From a virus: DNA of 36,672 nt. The DNA lies in the IMG/VR virus record IMGVR_UViG_3300032116_000634, positions 1-36,672 of that record; one strand, given 5' to 3'. The first letter of the stretch is position 1. Each line of letters begins with the position of its first letter. Both the position numbers and the translations under genes were made by a program. The notes beneath the pieces were generated by a model, which was given only the letters and a program-made list of their open reading frames with translations, was not told the origin of the DNA and ran no database searches. This document shows, piece by piece, positions 5,919-12,787 of the stretch.

Positions 5919-6415
5919 TACTTGCGCTTCGCAGGTTTACGTTTGGCAGGCTTACGCTTCTTGGTCGGCTTGGACATTCCAGCCTCGGACATGGCGATGG
6001 CGACAGCCTGTTTGCGGGACTTGACTTTGGCACCCGAAGAACTTTTCAGGGTGCCGCGCTTATATTCGCCCATGACTTTGGCAACTTTGGCTGGTTTCTT
6101 CATTTGGACTTTTCTTTCTACCGTCTTTAGCGGTATGATTTCACGAATCATCCCTAAAGGGATGTGTGTTACTTGTGATACTTCTTGCGGTTTGTTCCGC
6201 CCATGATAGCCTGTCGTAGCCGCCAGGACGATATAACCATCCAAGCCACAATCAGCCCAATAGTAGCCCATAGTGTCAATGATGCACTCAGACTCACTAT
6301 AACTATTAGCATCATGCCAACCAGCGGGCGCATCAAAAGCATCCACCCATTTTACCAAAACCATCTGCCATTTCCGTAAACCCATCAACATCGGATGCTT
6401 CGGAATGTTATTCAT
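5918..6415 (-). CDS. Two-part protein: unknown N-domain fused to DUF6496-like domain
   Basis: 165 residues from the ATG at 6415. The first 105 are an aromatic-rich acidic domain (WVDAFDAPAGWHDANSYSES, DTMGYYWADCGLDGYIVLAA). From about residue 106 the sequence MKKPAKVAKVMGEYKRGTL, SSSGAKVKSRKQAVAIAMSEAG resembles DUF6496, usually a separate short protein. A Lys/Arg/Pro tail (KPAKRKPAKRK) ends it. The ATG at 6103 could be a second start or a former gene boundary. 6415 was chosen because it overlaps the stop of the small membrane gene; 6424 and GTG 6436 are in-frame alternatives. Confidence 0.7.
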   Translation of the reverse strand: MNNIPKHPMLMGLRKWQMVLVKWVDAFDAPAGWHDANSYSESECIIDTMGYYWADCGLDGYIVLAATTGYHGRNKPQEVSQVTHIPLGMIREIIPLKTVERKVQMKKPAKVAKVMGEYKRGTLKSSSGAKVKSRKQAVAIAMSEAGMSKPTKKRKPAKRKPAKRK

Positions 6416-6527
6416 GGTACTCATCTTTCCACGCACTAGCCATCAAGTGCCATAGTGAAACCGCAACCAAAGCCACAGCCCCAACCAACCCCAACACCAA
6501 AGCACCCACAAACCTGACCACACTCAT
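6408..6527 (-). CDS. Small single-pass membrane protein
   Basis: 39 residues, MSVVRFVGALVLGLVGAVAL..., almost entirely one hydrophobic helix followed by a short polar tail (WKDEYHE). AAGGGG lies about 10 nt before the ATG. Its TAA overlaps the ATG of the next gene (ATGAATAA), suggesting coupling. It is the first gene of the leftward unit. The role is unknown; size and topology would fit a membrane-disturbing or host-interaction peptide. Confidence 0.5.
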   Translation of the reverse strand: MSVVRFVGALVLGLVGAVALVAVSLWHLMASAWKDEYHE

Positions 6528-6591
6528 CCCAACTGCCCCTTGTCGTCGCCACCTTCACTATCGTTCGGTGGCTAGCATATCCAATTCTATT

Positions 6592-6619
6592 CCCCCTCCC
6601 CCTATTATCCCCCTCCCCC
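6592..6619 (-). promoter_or_regulatory. G-quadruplex motif in the divergent region
   Basis: Minus strand: G5-A-G5-ATAATA-G5-A-G5, four runs of five G with loops of 1, 6 and 1, an unusually strong quadruplex-forming pattern. It lies between the leftward genes (from 6527) and the rightward late block (from 6716). Confidence 0.8.
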
Positions 6620-6640
6620 GTTCCCTAACGGGGACATCTA

Positions 6641-6673
6641 GTATCACCCTGGTACTACTCTGGTATCACTTAC
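6641..6673 (+). repeat. Three 11-bp iterons
   Basis: GTATCACCCTG, GTACTACTCTG and GTATCACTTAC stand head to tail with exact 11-bp spacing, about one helical turn, 43 nt upstream of the small terminase gene. The spacing suits cooperative protein binding on one DNA face, as an operator or replication or packaging site. No function is shown. Confidence 0.6.
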
Positions 6674-6715
6674 TAAACGGTCATTCAATGCTCGGGAACA
6701 TTCACCCCTAGGGTG

Positions 6716-7150
6716 ATGGAAAATAACTTGTTGGACGACCGCCAGGAAAAATATTTGCAGTGGCTGTGCTTGCCGCAGCAGTTGCGTGAACCTTCCTCCA
6801 AGGAAAAGTACGCTGCCACTAACGGTGTTGATGTCACCACTTTGCGCAGGTGGGAGAAGAAGCCGCACTTTCGTGCGGAATGGGACCGTCGTGTAACAGA
6901 CCTGCAGGGTTCGCCTGAGCGAACCCAACGGCTACTGGATGCGTTGTATGATGCGGCTTTGGGCGGCGACAACAAAGCAGCCCAACTATATCTCCAGGCG
7001 ACCAACAGGTTTGCCCCAACGCAAATTAAGGTTGAGCACACCAAGGCGTTGGCAGAAATCTCGGATGAGGATTTGGACCAGTTGATTCGGGAAACTGTTG
7101 TCCAGGAGAAGCGGGAACGGGACCAGCGGGGGGAACTGCCCCGCCTATAA
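6716..7150 (+). CDS. terS: Terminase small subunit
   Basis: 144 residues. The N-terminal half has a helix-turn-helix layout typical of phage small terminases (KEKYAATNGVDVTTLRRWEKKPHF), followed by a helical oligomerisation segment (RLLDALYDAALGGDNKAAQLY) and a charged C-terminus. The small subunit recognises phage DNA and hands it to the large subunit (10741-12336). The ATG at 6716 is preceded by an in-frame GTG at 6713; both lie at the edge of a CACCC-CTA-GGGTG hairpin and no clear Shine-Dalgarno is visible. It is the first gene of the rightward block. Confidence 0.82.
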   Translation: MENNLLDDRQEKYLQWLCLPQQLREPSSKEKYAATNGVDVTTLRRWEKKPHFRAEWDRRVTDLQGSPERTQRLLDALYDAALGGDNKAAQLYLQATNRFAPTQIKVEHTKALAEISDEDLDQLIRETVVQEKRERDQRGELPRL

Positions 7151-7296
7151 TGAGTAATCTAATAGAGTGCCCTGTCTGCGGATGCGAATATCCGCCTGTG
7201 GCTACTCGTTGGCTTTGCCCAGAATGTAAACATAAAGACACCTGCTGCGAAGGAGAACCTGCTAAATTCAGGGACTACGATGACGACAATCAATGA
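7150..7296 (+). CDS. Small zinc-finger-like protein
   Basis: 48 residues. MSNLIECPVCGCEY, then WLCPECKHKDTCCEGEP: two CxxC pairs about 20 residues apart, which would bind one zinc. The start overlaps the preceding TAA by one base (TAATG) and the end overlaps the next gene by 17 nt, so it is a coupled operon member. Function is unknown; DNA or protein binding near packaging is only a guess. Confidence 0.7.
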   Translation: MSNLIECPVCGCEYPPVATRWLCPECKHKDTCCEGEPAKFRDYDDDNQ

Positions 7297-7567
7297 CGCA
7301 ATGTTCACCGCTCTAAAGGTGCTGCACCCTGAAGCGGGCGCAACACCCACGTTGGGTGACTTGCTGTATTTGGAGAACTTGTCGCCGCGTCTTGGTTCCT
7401 ACGAGTATTATGCAGCGGTTGTCGGCAACATCGGCTCATGGTCCGATGTTGCTTTGGAATATTGGACCGACCCCGACTATGTAGCCACCAACTTGGAGTT
7501 GGAGAATGGGAACGACATGCTCTTAGAGGACGGGGGATTTATTCTTTTGGAGGCTGGTAATGGCTGA
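7280..7567 (+). CDS. Hypothetical virion-associated protein
   Basis: 95 residues. The N-terminal half is helical (MTTINDAMFTALKVLHPEAG, GDLLYLENL). The C-terminus has the repeated LELENGNDMLLEDGGFILLE pattern, which I recognise from short phage tail-fibre-like proteins. The ATG at 7280 lies inside the preceding gene and its end overlaps the next by 8 nt. Given its neighbours, a structural role is likely but not shown. Confidence 0.7.
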   Translation: MTTINDAMFTALKVLHPEAGATPTLGDLLYLENLSPRLGSYEYYAAVVGNIGSWSDVALEYWTDPDYVATNLELENGNDMLLEDGGFILLEAGNG

Positions 7568-7751
7568 TAAGAAAATTACCGAACTGACCGCGTTGACCAC
7601 GTTGGCGAACGAAGATTTGTTTGTTGTCGTTGATGACCCGTCTGGTACGGCTGTGACAAAGAAGATTACGGCTGCTACACTGTTGGCTGCGGTACCCGCA
7701 TCTCCGCCTGACTCAGACCAGGCTATTATCGCGGCATCATTATTCGCATAA
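7560..7751 (+). CDS. Tail-fibre-type N-terminal module
   Basis: 63 residues. The segment KKITELTALTTLANEDLFVVVDDPSGTAVTKKITAATLL is a recurrent module at the N-termini of phage tail-fibre and appendage proteins in environmental phages. Here it stands alone, without the long distal domain usually attached, so it may be an anchor that assembles with the separate glycine-rich proteins downstream. It overlaps the previous gene by 8 nt. Confidence 0.7.
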   Translation: MADKKITELTALTTLANEDLFVVVDDPSGTAVTKKITAATLLAAVPASPPDSDQAIIAASLFA

Positions 7752-7776
7752 GGAACAACCCCCACTAGGAGTAGAT

Positions 7777-8139
7777 ATGGCAACTTTCAGCAAACTCGTT
7801 CTCAGCGGTTCAACCGATGGCAAAGCCGTCAAGGTTGCTGCTACGGCAACCCCTGGCACGACAATCCACACGGGTTCCACCACGGCAACAACCGTTGACG
7901 AAGTATGGTTGTATGCCCAGAACACGGACACGACTGCCCGCAAGTTGACGATTGAGTGGGGTGGCACTTCCAGCCCTGATGACTTGATTGAGGTTACCAT
8001 TCAGCCCGAGGCTGGATTGGTTGCGATTGTTCCTGGTTTCCCGATTAAGGGCAATGCAAGCCCGTTGGTTGTTCGTGCGTTTGCCGCGACGGCTAACGTT
8101 ATTACTATTCACGGGTTCGTTAACCGTATTACGGTGTAA
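7777..8139 (+). CDS. Beta-rich structural protein
   Basis: 120 residues, mostly alternating beta pattern (KLVLSGSTDGKAVKVAATAT, DEVWLYAQNTDTTARKLTIEWG, PEAGLVAIVPGFPIKGNAS, VITIHGFVNRITV). I recall similar small proteins in aquatic phage contigs beside tail genes, with no established function. It is likely a virion component (tail or head decoration). A good site, CTAGGAG, precedes the ATG at 7777. Confidence 0.7.
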   Translation: MATFSKLVLSGSTDGKAVKVAATATPGTTIHTGSTTATTVDEVWLYAQNTDTTARKLTIEWGGTSSPDDLIEVTIQPEAGLVAIVPGFPIKGNASPLVVRAFAATANVITIHGFVNRITV

Positions 8140-8142
8140 CCA

Positions 8143-9015
8143 ATGGCTTCGGCAAGAAGGCAGTTGGGTTACGTTTCATCCCTGATTACACAGGGTGTGC
8201 CATTGATGACTTATGGTACCGCTACGGGTGGTGTTGGTTCGCCTACTGCTGTAACGATTAGCAGCATCGACTATCAGTATCTCACCTTCACGAGCACGGG
8301 AACGCTGACAATCACGAAGGCTGGACTGTTTGACGTTCTGCTTTGTGGCGGTGGCGGTGGCGGTGGCTCCGTTCCGCAGGCGAACAATCGCGGTGGCGGC
8401 GGTGGTGCTGGCGGTATGGTGCGTGAAATCGTCTATCTGGATGCCAACGTCACCGTGACTGTCGGCGGGGGTGGAGCAGCCGTCAGTCTCGGTTCTGGTT
8501 CAACGATTGGAGGAACGTCACCAAGCGCAACTGTGGACAACATCAGCGCACTCGGCGGTGGATGGGGTGGTTATCGCACAGGGGATAACAGCCTCAGACC
8601 GTCTGCTGGTGGTTGTGGCGGTGGCGGTGGCGGCTCGCAGACTGGTACAACAGGTGCGGTGTCTATCGGCGCACAAGGTTTCGGTGGAGCAGACGAAGCA
8701 AGTAGCATCGGTGGTGGCGGTGGTGGTGCTGGTGCCGCTGGTTCTGGTGGCAACGGTGGAGCAGGTATTGACGTTGCAGGATTCATCGGCGGTTCCGCAC
8801 TATTCAAGTGCGGTGGCGGTGGCGGTGGAGCAGTGACGACCCCAGGAACAGGTGGGTCATCCATCGGCGGCAACGGTGGCAACAATGCGAATGGTTCTGC
8901 CGCTAGTGCGAACACGGCTTCTGGTGGTGGCGGTGCGAGCGACAATGCTGGCAACACGGGTCGCGTTGGTGGTGCTGGTGGTTCGGGAATCGTTTACATA
9001 AGGTGGCGCGTATGA
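8143..9015 (+). CDS. Glycine-rich tail/adhesin protein 1
   Basis: 290 residues. N-terminal RQLGYVSSLITQGVPLMTYG is followed by a beta segment (YLTFTSTGTLTITKAGLFDVLLCGG). About 200 residues rich in Gly runs (GGGGGG, GGNGGAG, GGSSIGGNGGN) end with GGSGIVYIRWRV. This matches glycine-rich phage tail proteins in which Gly repeats pack as a polyglycine-II sandwich, as in T4-like gp38 adhesins. A role in host-receptor binding is inferred. It overlaps the next gene by ATGA, and that gene is a diverged paralogue. Confidence 0.78.
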   Translation: MASARRQLGYVSSLITQGVPLMTYGTATGGVGSPTAVTISSIDYQYLTFTSTGTLTITKAGLFDVLLCGGGGGGGSVPQANNRGGGGGAGGMVREIVYLDANVTVTVGGGGAAVSLGSGSTIGGTSPSATVDNISALGGGWGGYRTGDNSLRPSAGGCGGGGGGSQTGTTGAVSIGAQGFGGADEASSIGGGGGGAGAAGSGGNGGAGIDVAGFIGGSALFKCGGGGGGAVTTPGTGGSSIGGNGGNNANGSAASANTASGGGGASDNAGNTGRVGGAGGSGIVYIRWRV

Positions 9016-9824
9016 CACGCAGTTACATGGGGTATGTTTCGTCGCTCACGACGAACACAATCCCAATCGCTACGACACTGAATGTGGGATACTTGCTCGT
9101 CGCAGGTGGTGGCGGTGGTGCTTTCTCAAATGTTTCTGGTGGCGGTGGTGGTGGCGGTGGAATGCTTACCGATACTGGGATAGTCGCTGCTGGGATTACA
9201 TACACAGTCACTGTTGGTGCTGGTGGCTCTAACTCAGCGCAGAATGGGCGCAGTGGTACACCGTCTGCATTTCTTCAGAGCGTAATGGGTGGTGGCGGTG
9301 GTGCTTCGTCGTATGACGGTGCGATGGCTGGTGGAAACGGTGGCTCTGGTGGCGGTGGAACTCGCTCAGGTGGTGGCGGTGATGGTGTTGCTGGACAAGG
9401 CAATGCTGGTGGTTCCTCAAATGCCACTACTAATGCTGGTGGTGGTGGCGGCAAGGGTAGCACTGGCGGTAACGGAAGCGGGACAACTGGCGGTGCGGGT
9501 GGTTCAGCATCCACGAACGACTACACGGGGACTACACGCTCGTTTTCTGGTGGTGGTGGTGGTGGTGGTACTGGTTCTAATGGTGCTGGGGGAACGAATG
9601 CAGGAAGCGCGCCTGCTGGTAGTGCTACTGCCAACTTCGGTGGTGGTGGCGGTGGTGGCAATGGCTCTGCTGGGAATGGTGGGTCTGGTCGTGTCGTCAT
9701 TCGTGCATTGACAGCAGACATCGCTTCGTTTACCATTACTACAACTGGCACTGTATCTACTGGAACGACTGGCAGTTACACATACTGGGATTACACAACA
9801 TCAGGCACATTCGTGGTAGCCTAA
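9012..9824 (+). CDS. Glycine-rich tail/adhesin protein 2
   Basis: 270 residues from the ATG at 9012, which overlaps the previous stop; an in-frame GTG at 9003 is less likely. The start RSYMGYVSSLTTNTIPIATTLN and the closing GGSGRVVIRALTADI parallel those of the gene before, so the pair is a tandem duplication. The core is about 190 residues of Gly-rich sequence. Unlike its partner it has a Thr/Ser-rich C-terminal extension (SFTITTTGTVSTGTTGSYTY). A likely adhesin or tail-tip component. Confidence 0.78.
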   Translation: MTRSYMGYVSSLTTNTIPIATTLNVGYLLVAGGGGGAFSNVSGGGGGGGGMLTDTGIVAAGITYTVTVGAGGSNSAQNGRSGTPSAFLQSVMGGGGGASSYDGAMAGGNGGSGGGGTRSGGGGDGVAGQGNAGGSSNATTNAGGGGGKGSTGGNGSGTTGGAGGSASTNDYTGTTRSFSGGGGGGGTGSNGAGGTNAGSAPAGSATANFGGGGGGGNGSAGNGGSGRVVIRALTADIASFTITTTGTVSTGTTGSYTYWDYTTSGTFVVA

Positions 9825-9834
9825 GGAGAAGAAC

Positions 9835-10095
9835 ATGGCACATTTCGCACAAGTCAATGACAGCAACGTGGTTCAGCAGGTCATCGTCGTATCCAACGAC
9901 GACTGTGGCGGTGGGGACTTCCCCGCCAGTGAGCCTGTCGGTCAGGCGTTTATTGCGTCGTTGGGTTTGACGGGAACGTGGAAGCAGACTTCGTACAACG
10001 GCAACTTCCGTGGACGTTACGCTGGTATCGGTATGACGTATGATGCGGGACTTGATGAGTTCGTCGCACCGCCTGTTCCCGAGGAGACTGAGTGA
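9835..10095 (+). CDS. Conserved aquatic-phage structural-region protein
   Basis: 86 residues. The pattern MAHFAQVNDSNVVQQVIVVS, DDCGGGDFPASEPVGQAFIASLGL, WKQTSYNGNFRGRYAGIGMTYD is a family I recognise in many marine and freshwater phages, usually next to tail-fibre genes, with no proven function. AAGGAG precedes the ATG. It overlaps the next gene by 4 nt. Confidence 0.78.
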   Translation: MAHFAQVNDSNVVQQVIVVSNDDCGGGDFPASEPVGQAFIASLGLTGTWKQTSYNGNFRGRYAGIGMTYDAGLDEFVAPPVPEETE

Positions 10096-10298
10096 AGCGC
10101 ATCCAGCCTCAGCATATTGAAATGCTGAAGTCATATTTGCGTTCGGCGTTGGCGGCTGTCGTCGCCGTCATGGCAACCGTTGACTTTACGTTCCAGGATG
10201 TTCTGAAGGCGTTTGTTGCAGCGTTGATTCCTCCCGTGTTGCGGTGGATTAACCCGAAAGACCCTGCTTTCGGTCGGGGTGCCCAACCTGTAGAATGA
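10092..10298 (+). CDS. Holin-like membrane protein
   Basis: 68 residues from GTG 10092, overlapping the preceding stop. Hydrophobic stretches (residues 15-29 SYLRSALAAVVAVMA and 35-52 VLKAFVAALIPPVLRW) and a charged C-terminus fit a small holin. The lysozyme gene follows within 45 nt, which supports a lysis role: holins form membrane holes that release or activate the endolysin. No motif is diagnostic, so it remains inference. Confidence 0.62.
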   Translation: MKRIQPQHIEMLKSYLRSALAAVVAVMATVDFTFQDVLKAFVAALIPPVLRWINPKDPAFGRGAQPVE

Positions 10299-10301
10299 TG
10301 C

Positions 10302-10318
10302 CAACCCCGCAGGGGTTG
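10302..10318 (+). terminator. GC hairpin before the lysozyme gene
   Basis: CAACCCC pairs with GGGGTTG around GCA. The following ACATTCATTT is only weakly T-rich, so it may be a weak terminator, an attenuator or a stability hairpin between the holin-like and lysozyme genes. Confidence 0.4.
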
Positions 10319-10342
10319 ACATTCATTTCCCTAGGAGGCTAG

Positions 10343-10741
10343 ATGAGTTATATCATTGCGGCTGTGCTTATGGTGTTTGGAATCCCCGCCCCCGAAAACA
10401 AACCCAGGGTTTGTGTGGAGTATCATTTCGCGTTGGACAGACTAGGTTTCTCCAGCGACGACAAGCAGATGGCTCACAGGGTTATGCACCGCGAGTCGCG
10501 CTGCAACCCGCTGGTGACGAATCGCACGGACCCAAACGGCGGGTCACTAGGCTTGTTCCAGATTAATCGTTTCTGGTGTTTGCCGAACCGTTACAGTCCG
10601 CAGGGCTGGTTGCAAGCCCAGGGCATTTTGGATGAGTGTGAGGATTTGTATGACCCGATGGTGAATGTTCGGGCGATGAAGGCTATTTTTGATTATTCGG
10701 TTGAGGCGAATGGTAACGGCTGGCAGCCGTGGGGCATGTGA
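10343..10741 (+). CDS. Lysozyme / lytic transglycosylase (SLT-like)
   Basis: 132 residues. A short hydrophobic N-terminus (MSYIIAAVLMVFGIPAP) could be a signal or anchor. The lysozyme-fold core shows HRESRCNP with the presumed catalytic Glu, then GGSLGLFQINRFW, the usual GxxGLxQ motif of soluble lytic transglycosylases. It would cleave the glycan strands of peptidoglycan, either at lysis or at DNA entry. It follows a holin-like gene, favouring lysis. AGGAGG lies upstream of the ATG. The TGA overlaps the start of the large terminase. Confidence 0.85.
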   Translation: MSYIIAAVLMVFGIPAPENKPRVCVEYHFALDRLGFSSDDKQMAHRVMHRESRCNPLVTNRTDPNGGSLGLFQINRFWCLPNRYSPQGWLQAQGILDECEDLYDPMVNVRAMKAIFDYSVEANGNGWQPWGM

Positions 10742-12336
10742 TGCAACTGGATGAACTTCTCCAGGAGCGCGAGTGGCGTTTGTGCCGCGGCAAGGACGAC
10801 TCATTAGAGGCGCAGTTGGCAGCCTTTCAGCATTTCTGTGCAAACTATTGGTATATCAAGCACCCCTCTAAGGGGCGTATTAGGTTTGAGTTGCGTCCCG
10901 CTCAGGTGGAAACCGTCAAGACGTGGATGGGTGAACGTTATACGGTTGTCTTGAAGGCTCGTCAGATTGGGTTTTCTACGTTGGCTGCGGCGTATGCGTT
11001 TTGGTTGACCTATTTTTTTGCTGACAGGTTTATTATTATGTTGTCGCGCACTGAGCGCGAAGCCATGAAGTTGTTGGCAAAGTCTAAGTACGGTTTCAGG
11101 TTTCTGCCGTTTTGGTTCCGTGAACGCGGACCCAAGCAGGTGACGGACCACCAGTTGAAGATGGTGTTTGATAATGAGTCCGCGATTGAGTCGCTGCCCA
11201 GCGGCTCTGACCCTGCTCGTGGTGAGTCGGTGTATGCGGTGTTTGTGGACGAGTGGGCGTTCTTGCCCAACCCCGAAGAGGCTTGGGCTTCTATTGAGCC
11301 GATTGCGGACGTTGGTGGACGTGTCCACGGCTTGTCCACCGCCAATGGTTCAGGAAACTTTTTTCACCAACTGTGGGTTGGCTCGCAAACTGGTACTAAC
11401 AAGTTCAGGGGAATTTTTTACCCGTGGTCCGCTGACGGTGAGCGTGGCGAAGAGTGGTACGACGACAAAGCCAAGAATATGCAGTCCTGGCAGTTGCATC
11501 AAGAGTACCCGCGCTTTCCTGAGGAAGCGTTTATCAAGTCGGGTAACCCTGTGTTTGATATTGACATGCTGGACAGTATGGATATGGTTGAACCTGACCG
11601 CGGCTATTTGCATGTGTACGCGAATAACGTGTCCGAGTTCCGACCTACCCAGGATGGTGAACTGGCGATTTGGGAGTTCCCCGACCCTGAGGCTGTGTAT
11701 GTGTTAGGTGCTGACGTTGCCGAAGGCTTGCAGCATGGCGACTATAGTTCCGCCCATATTGTGAATGCCTCCAAGGGGTTTGTCGCCGCACATTGGCACG
11801 GGCATATTGAACCTGACCTGTTTGGCGAAATGATGGCACAGTTGGGCTGGTGGTACAACGGTGCCCTGGTCGGTATTGAGAACAACAACCATGGGTTGAC
11901 CGCCCTAAAGGCGGCTCAACGTATTGGCTACAAGAATCTGTATCGTCAGCGACGGCTTGGGCATGTCCGCCCCGAGGCGACGGAGATGTTGGGTTGGCGT
12001 ACCTCAGCCAGTTCCAAGCCTCTAATGATTGACGAACTTGCAGCCGCCCTCAGGACGAATGACTTGGAGGTGTATTGCGACCGTACGATTGCGGAGTTGC
12101 GTACCTTTGTCCGTAAGGCGAACGGGAAGATGGCTGGCAGCCCCCACGACGACAGGACTATTAGTTTGGCGATTGGTAACCAGATGCTGAAGTATGTATG
12201 GCTGCCCGAATATCGGGGCGCTGCCCCGATTCCCCGCAACAGTTTGGCGTGGTGGGAACAGTTTTTGACGGGTAACGACGGAATGGAACGTATCCCGATT
12301 GGTTCTTATAATGTTCGCTCCAGGATGGGTAGGTGA
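10741..12336 (+). CDS. terL: Terminase large subunit
   Basis: 531 residues. ATPase domain: Walker A-like VVLKARQIGFST (about residue 60), Walker B VYAVFVDEWAFL (about 160), and a coupling motif near HGLSTANGSG. Nuclease domain: LGADVAEG (about 320), VGIENNNHG and HDDRTISLAIG (about 470) carry the acidic residues of the RNase H-like fold. It packages DNA into procapsids through the portal (12787-14538). The ATG at 10741 overlaps the preceding TGA. The small subunit gene is unusually distant (about 3.6 kb upstream), with tail-fibre and lysis genes between. Confidence 0.95.
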   Translation: MQLDELLQEREWRLCRGKDDSLEAQLAAFQHFCANYWYIKHPSKGRIRFELRPAQVETVKTWMGERYTVVLKARQIGFSTLAAAYAFWLTYFFADRFIIMLSRTEREAMKLLAKSKYGFRFLPFWFRERGPKQVTDHQLKMVFDNESAIESLPSGSDPARGESVYAVFVDEWAFLPNPEEAWASIEPIADVGGRVHGLSTANGSGNFFHQLWVGSQTGTNKFRGIFYPWSADGERGEEWYDDKAKNMQSWQLHQEYPRFPEEAFIKSGNPVFDIDMLDSMDMVEPDRGYLHVYANNVSEFRPTQDGELAIWEFPDPEAVYVLGADVAEGLQHGDYSSAHIVNASKGFVAAHWHGHIEPDLFGEMMAQLGWWYNGALVGIENNNHGLTALKAAQRIGYKNLYRQRRLGHVRPEATEMLGWRTSASSKPLMIDELAAALRTNDLEVYCDRTIAELRTFVRKANGKMAGSPHDDRTISLAIGNQMLKYVWLPEYRGAAPIPRNSLAWWEQFLTGNDGMERIPIGSYNVRSRMGR

Positions 12337-12339
12337 TTG

Positions 12340-12354
12340 GGAACAATCTTCCCA
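12340..12354 (+). promoter_or_regulatory. Small hairpin with GGGAACA
   Basis: GGGAA-CAATC-TTCCC lies just after the large terminase stop and before the zinc-ribbon gene. It contains GGGAACA, which recurs in other intergenic gaps of the late block. Confidence 0.35.
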
Positions 12355-12361
12355 TATTTGT

Positions 12362-12586
12362 ATGGATTTGACCTGTAACCAGTGTGGGAAAGACTTTTAT
12401 GTGGACGAACTGCCCCGCCGAGGGGCGGTTTGCTTCGGCTGCCACATTAAAAGTGTTCGTTTGGGTTTCACCCAAGGCAAAGAAGAGTTCCACGGTCCGA
12501 CCATTAACGAACGCAAGGAAAAGATTATTTCTGACGCAAAGATTAACGGCTATAACCCTGAGCCTGTTGGGACTCGTTGGGTGTAA
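12362..12586 (+). CDS. Zinc-ribbon phage protein
   Basis: 74 residues. MDLTCNQCGKDFYVDELPRR, then AVCFGCHIKSVRLGFTQGKEEFHG: paired Cys-xx-Cys groups that would bind one zinc, then a helical tail ending YNPEPVGTRWV. I recognise this as a common protein next to terminase and portal genes in aquatic phages, function unknown. The ATG at 12362 has no clear ribosome site; a start at 12311 inside the terminase gene is possible. Confidence 0.72.
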   Translation: MDLTCNQCGKDFYVDELPRRGAVCFGCHIKSVRLGFTQGKEEFHGPTINERKEKIISDAKINGYNPEPVGTRWV

Positions 12587-12589
12587 CGT

Positions 12590-12787
12590 ATGGTGGAGGT
12601 GTGGGTTCCGATTACGGTCGCAATTATTACGGGACCGATTGTCGTGGTTTTGCAGAAACTGCGCAAAGAGAATTCGGAACAGCACGGGGAAGGTCGGGCG
12701 TTAATTCAGCAGGTTGCCGACAAGGTGGACGCTGTGGGTACTAAGTTGGATGAACATATCGGTTGGCATAAAGGTCGGGGTAAATAA
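12590..12787 (+). CDS. Small single-pass membrane protein
   Basis: 65 residues. One hydrophobic segment (VPITVAIITGPIVVVLQKL, residues 6-24) is followed by a charged coiled-coil-like tail (LIQQVADKVDAVGTKLDEHIGWH). Similar proteins sit between terminase and portal in related phages; a holin or spanin role has been suggested for such shapes but is not shown. It overlaps the portal start by one base. Confidence 0.65.
   Translation: MVEVWVPITVAIITGPIVVVLQKLRKENSEQHGEGRALIQQVADKVDAVGTKLDEHIGWHKGRGK

Noticed and set aside
8571-8957. Proline-rich minus-strand frames opposite the glycine-rich genes (also 9275-9751)
   Set aside because: Pro runs are the direct complement of Gly codons; no start signals.
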